Assembly (NCBI GenBank): GCA_019054805.1
Contig: JAHQIY010000019.1
Location: forward strand, 1,146,001-1,210,000
Direction of reading: 5' to 3'
Length of the DNA: 64,000 bases
DNA from: Brachionus manjavacas
Lineage: Eukaryota; Rotifera; Eurotatoria; Ploima; Brachionidae
Below, in pieces: positions 1-12,790 of this stretch. A program made the position numbers and the translations under genes. The notes beneath the pieces were generated by a model, which worked only from the letters and a program-made list of their open reading frames with translations, searched no databases and was not told the origin of the DNA. Numbering within the stretch: the first letter of the stretch is position 1; each line of letters begins with the position of its first letter.

Positions 1-350
1 TTTTAATTAAACAAACAATTAAAAGTATCAAATTAGGAAAATTTTCTGCTCCATTTAAATTCAATGGTCATTCGATATTTACTTAATTTTAATAAAACAC
101 TGGCAGAAGTCTCTATTCAAATTACCCATTTGTATTCTTGTTGATTAAGAGCAAGAAATTGATAATGGAACCGTATGCTGCTAGTGCTAATACAAATCAA
201 GATGACTCATTCATTTGTTGGAGATTGACCTCATTTGACAAACAAAAAACAACGAGAATTGAGCATATGCTCTTTTTTGTCACTGAATGCTGATAATCAC
301 TGATCGATCGATTATTGATTCCACAGAGAGACACAAAGAGGAATTGAAAC

Positions 351-404
351 AGTCAGAGAGAGGGACAGAGACAGAGACAGAGAGAGAGAGTGTGCGTGTG
401 TTGA
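351..404. repeat. GA/GT simple repeat
   Basis: Short purine-rich run of GAGACA and GAGAGA units followed by GTGTGCGTGTG. It is a simple microsatellite-like tract. A short open frame crosses it but has no coding character. Confidence 0.8.
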
Positions 405-2354
405 TGTGCAAATATCAAATTGAGGTTAGCCATAGCCTAGTGAGTTTGTGGTCACATGTTTCACTTATTTGAATTGCATGTTGTTCTTGTACTTGATGCC
501 GACAATTGCTTTAATTACAATTCATTTAATTTTTAGAAATGAGAAGAAATTAAATTATCTTTTAATTAAACACAAGCGCTGTTTGTGCGCGTGAACATTC
601 AAAGATGCCGATTCTGATAGCAAAACCTTTCAATTTCAAATTTTAGTAAAATAACAGTTAAACAGCTATGAACTAAACTCTTTCTTCCAAATCAAATGAT
701 TTCACTTTTTATTTTTAAATTGTCTCTATTCATCTAGATCACTGGGTTTTATTTGTCAAAAATAATAATAAAAATCTTCTCTAATCATCAATATTCTCTT
801 AAACAATCAAATATAAAGTTTGATCATTTGATTCAATAATTTCCTTCAGTACAAAAATCTAACAGTATATTTTTTTTTGCTCAGGATATTTTTCCTTTCA
901 GTATATTTTTGTCAAATACCGATCATTTTTGCCTAGCTAATTAATCTAACATCACTTTTAATATTTTTTTAGTTATCTCATTTTAAGAATATCCAAGACG
1001 AACTATTAAATTTTTTTAATTAATATATCAAATTTTTATCTGTTTCTTAATCAGAGTATTCACGACGATAGAGAACAAAATTTATTTCTTTAGTTAGCTC
1101 TTCTGAATCTCCTTTTTTGACTAAATGTGTTACAACAATATAATGACTGTTTAAAAAAAATTAATTATTTATCTTACTAATTTTATAAATTTTCCAAAAG
1201 ATCTTTCAGCTTACGATCTTCTATAATGTGACTGAAAGAATTGGCTAGGTACCCTTAAGCCTTAACTTTTATTCTAATCATAAATAAAATAATTATGTAA
1301 AGTCTCAAGTTTGGAATTCAGGGATTTAAAAATACTTTGACAAGTCATAGCTCTAATCCAAATTAAAGTTTAATTGATTGTATCATTGAACATTTGGTCC
1401 ATTAGTTGCTTATCACTGTTTACTCAAGAGTACTTGAACCAAGCTTCTGGCTGACTTTTTTGTCCAAATTAATACTGATAGTAGTACTTGATAGTGTTTG
1501 CTTTTCAATAACTGACCACTCAAACTAAAACAATAAAATTTGCATGCATCCTTCGAAAACTTTTGTTCTAGCAATTTCATCCACTCAAGCCTTATTACAT
1601 CCGTTCATCTCGAATTGACCCTTATCAAACTAATCATAGCACTTAAATTTTTTCACAAAATTATTTTTTCATTTGAAATTGACAGACGTCTCTTATCTTC
1701 AATTAGAAACAACTAATTAAATTAAATAAATTTTTTTAAATGAATTTTTTCTTGAAAACCTGATCTATTTATTTTGCGGACCTGTTAGGATCTGATAGTT
1801 CGCGGTTATAACACAAAATAATAAATAATAAATTTATTAATAAATGGCCACTTCTTGCCTAGACAAATAATAAAGAAAATAACAAATAGGAAAAGGAAAT
1901 GAAGACAAATTATAAATAATTGTCAACCCAAATCCAAAATGACTAATATTATACACAGTGCTAAATTCTAGCGACTCGCTAAACGCATGAGATCATAGTA
2001 ATGTGATATGAAACTAAAGACCATTGAGTAGACTGGATCCGGTGTTGTAGTTGTTGAGAGAACTGCAACAAATGCTGAATGCCAAAGTTATTTTTCAGCA
2101 TTTGTTTAATTTTAAATAAAACAATTCTAAATTTGAATTGAGTGGATTTTTTTTCAATTTTTACATTATCAGAATTAGCGTTAATTGAATCAAAAAAATA
2201 AATTTAGAAATTTTTTTAAAGTTTTTATTAAATAAAAAATTGGTACAATAATGACTAGATTGCACGCTTTAAATTAACATCATAAAATACGAACTAAGAA
2301 AAAAAGACCATTTGTATTAGCAGTACTGTTTACGGACCAAAAATGAGCAAATAT
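405..2354. other. AT-rich intergenic, nothing recognised
   Basis: No open frame with coding character on either strand. About 1780-2080 is less AT-rich than its surroundings but gave no match to any family I know. Confidence 0.6.
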
Positions 2355-2360
2355 TTTATT
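2355..2360 (-). terminator. Polyadenylation signal of the SPRY/SOCS gene
   Basis: AATAAA on the minus strand directly abuts the TAG stop of the gene at 2361-3167, implying an extremely short 3' UTR. Confidence 0.55.
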
Positions 2361-3167
2361 CTAATAATTTCTTAAAAACTGAGCCAAATGCCTGGGCAAA
2401 TGGTCACTTTGAAAAAAAGCATTATTCTTGTTGATATTTGACTTGCAGATTTCTTGTAAACTCGGAAAACTCTCAAAAACATGAACCAACTTGAATAGAC
2501 TCTTGCTCACAGTAGATGTGATCATGGGAAAGATTGGCTCGTCCATGGATATGCTATCGAACGCCAGGCCCATGTATGCATCGTTCACAAAGAACGACAG
2601 TCTACCACTAAAGCCGTCAAAAAGACATCCAATTTTGACCGGCTCTGAGTCCGGAATGGCCTCCGCGTACTTGACATAATTGTTGTTGTGCCACAACAAG
2701 CCTCTAGTAGACAAGCCCCAGCTAATATCGTCAGAGCCGATCAGATTCAAGTATCCAATTGAGCTGAGATTTTTGTGAGCTTTGCCGATGCCAATCATTG
2801 TGCTAGTACCACTCAAAGCCTCTTTGCTGATCTCGACTTGCCAGTAGGTGAACGCGTTGCGCTTCAATGCTTGTTCGATGCGAACACCGTCTGTTTTGAA
2901 GCAGCCGGCGCAAAATGGATGCAGGCACACTGTTTTCAAATCAGCGGAGTACATTTGTTTGTCCGATTCACTTTTCAGCCAATTCCAGTTCAGTGCATGG
3001 TAGTTCTTGAGCGGAATTGAGACACTGGTCTCGCGCTTCGAGCTAAACTCGTCCAATGCCATTCTAACCTGGTCGCTGGACTCTTTCTTGCAGTTTAGAT
3101 GAACAACTGGTATTTGCTTCAAATGATCTACAGGTCTATTCAATGCTGCCAATAACATTTCTAACAT
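2361..3167 (-). CDS. SPRY domain / SOCS box protein, SPSB3-like
   Basis: Predicted substrate receptor of an Elongin/Cullin E3 ubiquitin ligase, by family. Single exon, 268 aa. Residues about 60-230 are a SPRY/B30.2 domain: YWQVEI strand (109-114), MIGIGKA (124-130), WGLSTRGLLWHNN (150-162), then CLFDGFSGRLSFFVND (181-196) and IFPMITSTVSKS (212-223). This order is typical of SPSB3 (WGLS..GLL.H, D...G.L.FF.N, FYPM..STA.KS). Residues 232-268 look like a SOCS box: PSLQEICKSN followed by LPRHLAQFL. The ATG is the first in frame and lies about 65 bp below a TATA box; AATAAA abuts the stop. Domain assignment is firm; the exact SPSB subgroup is an inference. No signal peptide or membrane segment. Confidence 0.88.
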   Translation of the reverse strand: MLEMLLAALNRPVDHLKQIPVVHLNCKKESSDQVRMALDEFSSKRETSVSIPLKNYHALNWNWLKSESDKQMYSADLKTVCLHPFCAGCFKTDGVRIEQALKRNAFTYWQVEISKEALSGTSTMIGIGKAHKNLSSIGYLNLIGSDDISWGLSTRGLLWHNNNYVKYAEAIPDSEPVKIGCLFDGFSGRLSFFVNDAYMGLAFDSISMDEPIFPMITSTVSKSLFKLVHVFESFPSLQEICKSNINKNNAFFQSDHLPRHLAQFLRNY

Positions 3168-3233
3168 TCACAGACGACGACGAGAACACAAAAATTTATT
3201 GATTTTGTTAATTTGACAAAGCTATTGTCGTCC

Positions 3234-3241
3234 TATTTATA
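3234..3241 (-). promoter_or_regulatory. TATA box of the SPRY/SOCS gene
   Basis: TATAAATA on the minus strand, 66 bp upstream of the start codon at 3167, a spacing that fits a start of transcription about 35 bp before the ATG. Confidence 0.55.
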
Positions 3242-6200
3242 CTCGTCTTATGCCAAATATTGCTAGTAACTAATCATTTTTTTTGTCATAAACAGGAGGT
3301 GTTTATGCGCATGGAAAATTATTGGCTTAAGTGGAAATTATTTTTTTACTCCAATCAATAAATCGATAATTTGACATATGTCCAATTGTTGATCGAATCG
3401 AAGGGGTCAACGCGTGCGATCACTGTTTTTCGCAGCCTATTTTCAATACAGATAAGGCCTAGTGATAAAATTGTTCCATCTGAAGCTCATAAAAGTTGTC
3501 ACATTGTAGTGAATTTTATTGTCCTTCATCCCACTCCCCAAAAATGATAAGATCAATAGTTTAATTCGAATAAAATTGCAAAATTCCGTGTGCCCCTTTC
3601 TGATGTGCCTAGATTAGAACTTTATGTTTGTGTTTTCTTTTCTGCTGTTAACATAAATTTAAAAAAGGACATTTGGGAATTTTGTAATTTTTAATTGAAA
3701 AATTTACAAATTGAAATTTATTTTATTTAATTTAAGAGATTAAAAATCGAAAAAGAACCGTACTGACTCGTTGCGGATATTAGCTTTGGATTGCTTTTGC
3801 TTTCATGAATGATTCGTATTAAGTAACTGAATGGTACTGACTTGATCAGTCTTTTAAGCTCTTTACATGTTAACTTATACTCATCTTTGAAGCTGACGTG
3901 CAGTCTGTGGGATAAATTCACTAATAGCGGAATTGTGCAGGTTAGTAACTTTTTATTAAGTTATCAGCATGGAGCGGTTGATTTTTCGATAGATTTTTTA
4001 TTCAAATAATTTTAGAGAGACCTTTTGAAAAAGTAAAAATTTATTCATGTTTATTTATTTGTTTTTCAGAATAAAACTTTTCTTTTTATTTTAATTTTCT
4101 AATTAAATGGAGAGTTACAGAATGATTCAGCCCTGGACTAACTTGACACGACTGTTAGTAGTTGAAGTTTATTAAAGGCCTCGTGATGCATGATGCCGGA
4201 GGGAGAGTGCTGTATTTTATTTGAGTATAGATTTAACTGCCGTAAAAAGGTAAGGAAAGATACGAAAGCCAGAGTTTTCTTACAGCCCGAAATTAAAAGA
4301 GGTTAAAAATTTTGATGTTGTGAATAAATGATTTATGTAAACCGACAAAAGATTTTTCTTTGATTTAGTCCCCATTTTTTTTTGGCAGTTTCTTAATTAG
4401 ACTCAGCCTTGTATTGCAACGTTCTTTGATTTCGTCTACCATTATTCTAAAATTTAACTTAGAATCAAATTTTATGAAAGGAAAAAAAAGCTGGAAAATT
4501 TTTTTATCTAAATGTAAAATCATACACCAAGGGTAAATGAATAAAATAATGTTGAGTGATGAAATGAACATTGAAGTAGACCACAGAAAATACTTAATTC
4601 AGTAAATAAGATGCCATCAAAGAAGTACAATGAAGCGTGTATTATTGAACGAAACCAAAAAGTCGGCTTATTTAGACTGAAGGCTTAATTCTCACAGATA
4701 TGTTGATATTTTAGAAAACAACTTACTTATGTCGATAGATTAGCTATGTCATGATGAGTAAATCATTTCTCAACATAATAATACTCACTTTCATCGAGCC
4801 TGACTAATTAAAGAATGGTTCTATGAGCAAACTGGCAAAGTGTTGGCTTGTGAACAGTCGAGCTCAACAGGAGTCAAAGTCATTCTAAACTTTTTAATTT
4901 TTTAATTTTATAAACTAAGCTTTTTTTAATATTTTGAATTTTTTTGTATTATCAATTAAAAAAACTGTTTAAGATCTGAAGTTATAATGACTTGGAATTT
5001 TATTTAGCAGACTAGAATTATTTTCCAGTAAATTGATTGAAAATTGATCGCAAATCTTGATCGACTAAAACCTATAATTAAGTGTAGACTATTTATAATA
5101 TAAATATAAATTTGGTCTAAGATTCTGAGAAAAAAATTAAAGTATGGTTTATTTATTATGATCAATGATTTAGATAAGCTTTGGATTCTTTAAAAAAATA
5201 AACAATCACTTTGGTTATTTTTTATTATAAGTTTTTTAGTCAATACGAAAATTTTTGATTTTTTCATTTAGATTTTTATTACACTACATTGAGAAATTGG
5301 GAACAAAATGTGAAAGGAAATTTTTTTTGTGGTCTCAGACATTGTTATTTATTTTTTAGTATAGGCATTGAAAGTAATTTTATGCTGAAAAATGAATAAA
5401 AATTATTGTATCTCATTTAGATTAATAAAAAAACGATTTAGTGATGAATAATAAAATTTTATCATCTCTGCTTTTCAAAGTTAAAATCGAATTCAAATAA
5501 ATACATTGCAAAGGGTTATTAAAATTAAATTGAAAAAATTTTTTTTTATAAAATTAAAAAATGAAATCTTAAAAATAAATTGACAAATTTTAAATGAGTG
5601 AAATTCTTTAGATTATTAAACATTTTTGAAGAGGCATTCTTTTGCTTCAAGATATAACATATGTTTGGAAGGAAAGTGACACTGGTGATACAAAATGTTC
5701 TCTTCTCACAACAAATTTGTTTCGCTTGCATTCATTCCAAGACAACGAGTATAATTAACTCGAATCGCGTTTCTCCAAATCTAGTTTAATGCTTGGTTGA
5801 CTCTAATCATTTAATTATTAAATCAGCAAAGGGAATCTTTGTCGTTAGTCTGATACTTAACAGAATATTGAACAAATATTGTCATGTTTGAAAAGATGTT
5901 TAAATTTGGCAGTTTTTTAAATTTGATCCCACATCAAAATAAAAGCGGAGTAATTAAGCAAGTTGAATTGATGGTCACATAAAAGAAGAAAAAAGAGCAC
6001 TACATGCTGTCAATGTAGTTAAGATGTCGCGTGTTAGACATCACTGTTGCCAAAGGCTATTTTTATTTTTTGGCTTAATTTAGTCGAAAAAAAAAAGAAA
6101 GAAAAAGCACCGATTTGACTTATCAACATGACTTAATTAATATTTCATGCTTTATTAAATTATTAATCATTTAGTCAAATAAGGATTTTGAACGCAAGCA

Positions 6201-7369
6201 GTCATAGTGCGCTTAATAAGGCCGACCATCGGTACTTGTTTTTACTTTGGATTTTTGATCAAAGCTTTTTGATTCTTATGGGTCTGATCTCAAATGAAAA
6301 TAAGTCCACTTGGCTTATTCAATTCTTTTAAAGCATATTTATCAAAAGACTTATGCCTTGTTTAAAAATTAAATACAAGAATTAGTTCATGAAAAATTAA
6401 ATTTTTATAAATATTCTTAAAAATAATTTGTAAAAAATTTTCAATTTTTATCCTTCTTTTTTTTTTAATCCAAAAGATTAAAATATAAAAAAAATTATTT
6501 TAAAGCCTATTTATTTTAAAAATTAAATACAAGAATTAATTAAAGAAGAATAGAATTTTTTTAACCCGAGAAATTTTTCAAAAAATATTTAATAAAAATA
6601 ATTTAATTTCTATATTTTAGAATTTTTATTAATATTTCTTAAATGAAAATTGATTATAAAAAAAAATAAAATTTTGTAAAAATATTTTTGTATTTTTAAT
6701 CTTTATTTTAACATAAGCGTAATAATGAAAAACTATGTTACGGTTTTCCCTAGTTCGATTATGCTGCACCAAAAGCTAAACTTTTTAACTATGCAATTAA
6801 ACAGTTTTGTCGAATAAATCGAATTAAAAAAAATGAAATTTTCCTTAATATTCGGTGCTCCATTAAATTCTTGATTCAAAAAAATTTTTTTAATTTGAAT
6901 TTTCAACTCGAAAGATATTTTCTCAAAATAAATTTAAATACTTTTTAATTTGTATTAATTAGTTATTTTAGATGATAATTAATTAAAAAATATAAACAAA
7001 TTGTATATAAAATTGTTCAGTCGTTTAAATATTTTTTAAAATTTTTTCAAAGGCTTTTATGATGCCATGCGAGACCACGCATTTAATAAATGAAAATAAA
7101 ATCTTTTTTTTTTTTTTTCATGAAGGTTTAGTGAAAATTTTTCAATTTTTTGACTGTAAAATCTCTTTTAATATTTATGTTTTTTATGTGAAATTTTTTT
7201 AAAAATAATAAAGATCTAATCTTTTATACGCAAAATGTTTTGTTCTTATCTAATCTAAACAGATCGGCAATCTACCGTAGCTTTTTCTCTGCTTAAGAAT
7301 TAAATAAAAAAATTTTTAAATTTATTTCGTTTTTAATATTTTTGGTTAAGATGACTTAAGAGCTTTCTT
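3242..7369. other. Long AT-rich intergenic stretch
   Basis: Short open frames here (for example near 3727-3921, 4365-4571 and 5546-5731) are A/T-driven and resemble no family. A less AT-rich island at about 4110-4215 is unexplained and could be a fragment of a dispersed repeat. Confidence 0.5.
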
Positions 7370-7830
7370 TCGTGTTTAAAGTCGCTAGCACCGATCTTTT
7401 GCTTTTATTCTTGTTTCTCCCCATGCCATTCTCATTTCGATGAGCTCTTTCGTGATTTTTGAACTCCATGTCGTTCTACCTTGCGTCGCCCTTGAGGTGT
7501 CAATTGAAGAGCTCTTTTTGCTTTTCGTGATTCTTTCATTCTAAGTATATGCCCAAGCCATCGCAGCCTTTTATTCGTAATACATTTTCTTGTTGAGTCT
7601 GAATTTGTTCTTGTGTAAAGGTAAGTATTTGACAATGTCTCAGGCCAGTGTTTCCCAAGGATCTTTCGCAGGCTTGCAGGTTCTCATGCTTTTCCTGCCA
7701 GATTCACACATCCTCAACATTCGCTTCCAAAAGAACTGTTTGCTTTAGCAAGTTTATTCGTAATGTCTCTATGTGTTCCCATAGATGTACTAATGATGCT
7801 ACCTAATATCAAAATTAGCTTACTCGTTAC
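7370..7830 (-). mobile_element. Non-LTR retrotransposon remnant (C-terminus of ORF2)
   Basis: Minus-strand translation, with stops and a shift, gives the usual tail of a LINE reverse transcriptase protein: YLGSIISTSMGTHRDI (around 7800-7755), then ILGKHWPETLSN (around 7660-7625), then RLRWLGHILRM and a TPQGRRKVERHG run (around 7570-7460). This is the YLGS..S..G / RxRWxGHVLRM / P.GRR..GR signature. Only the C-terminal part remains, so the copy is 5'-truncated and dead. Confidence 0.8.
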
Positions 7831-7847
7831 TGTACCATTGATGATAC

Positions 7848-8003
7848 CATTTTTTTGGCTACCGGATCAGATCCGGTAGTCTTTTACTCAATTTTTTAAG
7901 ATTAAGATTAACAATTTTGACCTTTTACTTATTTGACCAAGTTTATTAACCTGAAAAAATTGGGTAAAAGACTACCGAGTCTGATCCACTACCCAAAAAA
8001 ATG
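7848..8003. repeat. Inverted repeat (about 51-nt arms)
   Basis: 7848-7898 and 7953-8003 are near-complementary arms (few mismatches) around a 54-nt spacer. The arms contain ACCGGATCAGATCCGGT, itself a perfect small palindrome, in the left arm only. Likely a foldback element or MITE relic; no target duplication seen. Confidence 0.75.
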
Positions 8004-9465
8004 AGTGGGTTCGGGATCGGGTCTAGGTAAAAAACCCAATCTTAACACACACAAACCTGATATTCAACAAAACTTTGGGTTCTTATCTTATTCTTATCTC
8101 AAGCTTTGCTGTTAATTCCCTTGTATAACCCTCGCTCTGGCATAGAATCGTTTGTTTATTAGTGCAAATATCTGGTCTATGCATCCTCTTCCTCATCTAA
8201 ATCCTATTTGTTCTTCTCTTAGTTTAACATCCAAAGAGTTCCTGATTCCTTCCAGAATTATAAAAACATGCACGCTTTCATGCTTTTTGAAAAAACACAT
8301 GAAAAAACGCTGCTACCTATGACTGATAATTTATTAATGTTACAACATTTTGGAAATTATGCAAAATTAACCAAAATTAACCATTTTTACATTTTACACC
8401 TAAAAACCTATGACAAAAATCTTTTTCTTCTTATTTATATGTAGATTTTGACAAAAATATAATAAGCATTTCAACAGGAATAATAATTATTCCATACTTT
8501 CATCATCAAGCAAAAATAATTCAATATAGAGATTAAAATCATATCAGGTCATCTTTGAATCTGGGTAAAAATAGTCTCGTATCATACATAGCTGGAATCA
8601 GTTATTAATGCTAAAAAAATCTTTTTAAGACAATGACAATCAGGTAGGCAAGTTATCTTTGAAAATAAGGGCACTCTATAAAAATAGCAGAGTTTAAATA
8701 GCTTGTTTAATAAAAACTAAAAAAAGTGTTAAAATTAGCTTAACTAATTTAATAATCAATTAAAAAGTTAATTTAATTTAATTTAAAATCTTTTTTTTTT
8801 AATTAAAAATAATATTTTAATTAGATTTTATTTCATTTCTTATTACTTTCATACATTTATTTAAATTTTTAAAAACAAAAATTTTAAAATGAAAACATTT
8901 GTTCTTTCTTCCAAAATGCCGATTTTAGTCTAAAATAATTTTAAAAATTATTTGGCCCTAAATACTCAAAATTAAAATCTAGAAAAAAAAAGTTACCATT
9001 AGTTTCTTAACAATATTTTATAATAATGAAAATATTTTTAAACAAAATAAGGGAATTATTTTCGGTAAAAGCTGATACTCAAGCAAATTAGCTAAATATT
9101 CTTTATTATTTTCATGCTTCAAAATTTAAATTTGTCTTCAGGTATTTTTTTTTGGGTCCGTTGCCTACTTCAGATTTGGGGGTTTAATTAAAGAATATTT
9201 AGTTGCTGGGCCTTCAGGCCAAGTTTATTTAATAAAACGTCTTTATTAAGTTTTATGATAAACGAAAAAATGTTAAAAAATACAACAAAAAAGTTGCATC
9301 TTTAGTGAATTGAAACCACATCATTTGAATTGATTTTTTTAAAATAAACGATAATAAATTTGTTTCACTAAAAAAACTTGTTCATTCTATTATTATTTTT
9401 TACACTAAAAGAAAAAAAACTTAACTTTTTCGAATTAAACTATTTTCATATTTGTTATGTTTTTA
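8004..9465. other. AT-rich intergenic, nothing recognised
   Basis: No gene, RNA or defined repeat seen. Confidence 0.5.
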
Positions 9466-9520
9466 TGTTTAACATCGCCAAGTCTGGCGTAATTTTTTTG
9501 AAAAAATTGAATTAAATTCA
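9466..9520 (+). mobile_element. LINE 3'-end hairpin relic
   Basis: CGCCAAGTCTGGCG (9476-9489) is a stem-loop that recurs at 53784-53797 as CGCCGAATCTGGCG with the same flanks (AACATCGCC..GGCGTAATT..). There it is followed by an (AAT)n tail, so both look like 3' ends of one LINE family. Confidence 0.55.
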
Positions 9521-10459
9521 TTGTAATGTAATGAAATTTATCACATTTATTAGAAAATTATTTTTGGTGTATTATTTTTGGATATTAAGCTCGTCAAGCA
9601 CTTGAATATATATTTGTTTTTTTTCGCTCATCTTCTGTAATGTTAAGAAAATCATTTGATTGTATCTTTCGCAATTGTGATTCAAAAAGCCAAATGATTC
9701 ATTTTATATTTAAAATTTATATTTTAAATTTTATATTTAATGACAAACAGAGGCATGTTGGCTAGTTTGCACAGAAGTAAAATTACTGAAAGACCATGGG
9801 GATCCAAAAAGGATAATTTGTCTTATTTGGACTACTACAATCGGCATTTGCGGAATGTTCAGTCAAGAAATACTCACGAAAAAGAATGGAAATGGTTTAA
9901 TTTTGATAAATATTCCTCGATTTGTACAAGTTCTTCTTGTAAATAGAAAGTATAAAATATTAATATTATTTTTTATTTTTCTTCTTACAAATAATAAAGT
10001 ATCGGCTAAAAATTTTTTCAGCATGGAAGACAAAACAGCCAATATTATTTTTTATCATGTATTAGTTTATTAAAAAATTGAGTTCGTTTTATTTAAAAGA
10101 ATTGAAAAATTAATTTTATTTTATTCGTACTTTTAAATGAAATTTAAAGAATTATTTAAAAAAATGACCAATTGTTTTGATAACTTAAAGCAAAAACATG
10201 ACATTGTGAACTTTGGAACAAAGGGTTTTGTGAAATTCAGTACAAAATGAAAAAAAGAACAGAAAAAATGTAAAAAAATTGAGTTACTTTTTTTCTAAAG
10301 GTTTAAACTTAGTTCTGTAAATGCAATTTAGTGCAACTTTCAAAGTGCATCAAAGATCAAAGCATGCTAAATTTGCAGAGTTATGCAGAAATTAAATTTC
10401 AATATAATCGAGCGTGGTGCATTTTGCAGAGATTCTGCACACCATTAGCAGACTTTTAA
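9521..10459. other. AT-rich intergenic with weak open frames
   Basis: Two overlapping frames at 9740-10073 (68 and 72 codons) have ATG starts but show no domain, no splice-linked continuation and A/T-driven composition, so no gene is called. Around 10430 there is a small palindrome TGCAGAGATTCTGCA. Confidence 0.45.
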
Positions 10460-10520
10460 ACAATTTATTTATTTGTTTATCTGTACCAAGCTAATTCTCC
10501 TTCAGAATTAAAAAAAATAT
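10460..10520 (-). mobile_element. LINE 3' end with (TTTA)n tail
   Basis: TTTATTTATTTG followed by CTGTACCAAGCTAATTCTC. The same arrangement recurs at 52900-52936 and inverted at 53145-53190. This fits a minus-strand LINE ending in a stem-loop and a 4-bp tandem tail. Confidence 0.55.
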
Positions 10521-10923
10521 ATGAAAAAAAATTAAAAATTAAATAAGTAAAAAAAGATTAATAAATCATTTAAATTAAAAATTAGGTTTATCTAAAAATC
10601 GCATAATATTAAAATATTAACTTTAAATTTTTTATTTAATTGTTTTTTTTTCAAATCTTAATTTTAATGTTATATTTAGTTTTTTCTAAATAGATGAAAA
10701 AAACTCAACATAGGTGAATAAAAATCTGAGAACAAGAATTGTTCCAGTAACTAGACCTCAAAAACTTTGATTTTTTTCTTTGTAAATTTTGACTTTAAAA
10801 CTTTTTTGAGATGACCAAAAAAAACTAAATGAAGCGACAAATTTAATCAAATTTTTCTGACAAAAAAAACAATTAGATGACAATTTTATTTGTTGAATTG
10901 ATAATTTAATAATTTTGGACTAA

Positions 10924-11143
10924 TAGAATAAACCCTATTTCTCGACTAGATAAACTAATTCGGATCATAAAAATATTTATTGGGGTGACAAAAAATGAAC
11001 AATTGACAAAAAGTAAAAATTCAGATAGCTTCTTGACAAATCGAGCGGTAAACGAGTGGAACAAATTACCAGTTGAAGTTGCTAATGCAAAATCCAAAAA
11101 TAAATTTAAAAACAAATTTGATAAATATTTGAAACTAAACTAA
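10924..11143 (+). mobile_element. Non-LTR retrotransposon remnant (extreme C-terminus)
   Basis: One open frame to the TAA at 11141-11143 carries LTNRAVNEWNKLPVEV then ANAKSKNKFKNKFDKYL, the standard last segment of CR1/Jockey-type ORF2 (F..R.V..WN.LP.EV..A.S...FK..LD). The rest of ORF2 is missing; about 150 bp of less AT-rich sequence downstream (to about 11300) may be its 3' UTR. Confidence 0.8.
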
Positions 11144-11706
11144 TTACTTTTCTCTATTAACAGAATTTTATCATTATAAGGAATTGTGTTAAAATCAGTC
11201 AGCTACCATAGCGAGGCTACTTGCTGCCTTGCTTCGCAGTTACTCTGCTGTAGCTTATTATTTTTGTTATGTTTGACGCCTTGTAGTTCGTGTTCGAATT
11301 TATTTGCAGAACTACAGTGAAATTCATTTTGGTAGGATAAAGCTTAGGCCTTCCTCTTTTAGGCTTTTGACCGTTTGGAATAGATTTAGCATCATCTGGG
11401 AACGTGCAGAGCTTGTATCGATATGCAAGGCCAATAACATGAATGCAAATAAATTTCTAAGAAAATTCTCTACAGTTGCATTTACTCTCTTGTCAACAGT
11501 CTGAGATTTGTAATCATCATTCTCTAAGATTGTTAAGAATACACAAATGTTGTCTCATTGTTTAATCGAGCTTGATGATAAGATTAAAAGATTCTAAAGC
11601 ATTGTTTGTAGTTGAAACACCATGGCCTTCAAGTGTCAGTCGATTAAACGATGGCCTTTAATTAAAAAAGACAATAATTGCTTTTTTACTTAAATTATCA
11701 AATTAT

Positions 11707-12158
11707 AGGGCCTCGTCGATTACGTGACTCCGCGACTATGCTGGTCACCTAATATGTGGCTTCAACAAACAAAAATTTAAAGAAATATTTTTTTTTTAAA
11801 TTAATGTGACTTAAAAAAAAATTTGTGACCCCAAATAAAAAAAAAATTCTCAAAAATTATTAAAAAAAATTAATAATAATTAGACTTTGTGCATCTTTTT
11901 ACTATGCATTTTAACGCCTTTCTCATTTTTTAAAAGTTTACCATAAATTGAACATGGAACTGGATTATTGAATTTGCTAGGCGCTTTTCTAACAATTAAA
12001 GATATATCCTCTGAAACATTCAGTATCTCAAGGCTTCTCTTTCATAATAGTTCAAAATTTTTTTAATTGACTTAAAAACTGAGTGACTTTTTTGAAAATT
12101 TGGTGACTCCATGTGTCACTATACCAGCATCGCCGCGGAGTCACGCAATCGACAAGAC
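11707..12158. mobile_element. MITE-like element with 9-bp target duplication
   Basis: About 450 bp, non-coding, with imperfect terminal inverted repeats. The left end reads GTCGATTACGTGACTCCGCG and the complement of the right end reads GTCGATTGCGTGACTCCGCG; similarity continues into ATGCTGGT. TCAAATTAT stands directly outside both ends (11698-11706 and 12159-12167). A 9-bp duplication suggests a Mutator-like origin, but an 8-bp hAT duplication cannot be excluded. Confidence 0.75.
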
Positions 12159-12476
12159 TCAAATTATTTCTTTCAATTAAAAGAACAATTGAAAAATTTT
12201 ATTTCATCACTTTTATTGATATTTTAATTAATCAAGTTTTGATCATGAACTCAAGTGATCTTAATTTTTAGGTTTTATTAAATGCAGCTATCGGCATGTT
12301 TGTTAAATATTATAATATTTTCAAAACAATTACCGTATAAATTTTTAATTGTCTATGTGCTTTTTAAATAAATTGTTTGTTTATTTTGGAGACTTTTATT
12401 CATCTTGATCTGTCACCACAGATATAAAATTAATTGCGATGAAAATCCTGGCTGAAAATTTTCACTTTTTATGTCA

Positions 12477-12790
12477 CAAGTCTTAAGTCAAGTCAAGTCA
12501 ATGACTTAAAATTTTTTTTTTTTTTTAAGTCAAGTCAATGACTGTTGGTATTTTTTTATTTTTTTCTAATTAAAATATGCTTTTTTTTTAATTAATTATA
12601 TTAACTTTTTATTTATTTTTTTGATATTTTAACCTCTTTTTTCAGCGCGGCAGTCCAAAATTTTGACCGTCAAGCTGACCAGCTTTACTTAGCCTTTTTC
12701 TAAAAAAAAAAATTTAAAGTCAAGTCATGACTTTGACTTAAATTTTTGTGACTTAAAAACAAGTCTGTTTTGTAATACCAAAACTTGGGA
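12477..12790. repeat. Dispersed 'AAGTCAAGTCA' repeat, copy 1
   Basis: Starts with AAGTCTTAAGTCAAGTCAAG and ends with TTGTGACTTAAAAACAAGTC; between them are T-runs and a short GC-richer core with GCGGCAGTCC. Copies with the same ends occur at 31200-31632 (nested in a hAT element) and, more diverged, at 41243-41495. Non-coding interspersed family of unknown class. Confidence 0.65.

Noticed and set aside
2491..3020. Plus-strand frames over the SPRY gene
   Set aside because: They are shadows of the minus-strand SPRY coding sequence.
9740..10073. Overlapping frames of 68 and 72 codons
   Set aside because: No domain, splice context or compositional support; overlapping frames in AT-rich DNA.
11304..11504. 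66-codon plus-strand frame
   Set aside because: No recognisable family; lies just downstream of a LINE tail and may be its untranslated remnant.
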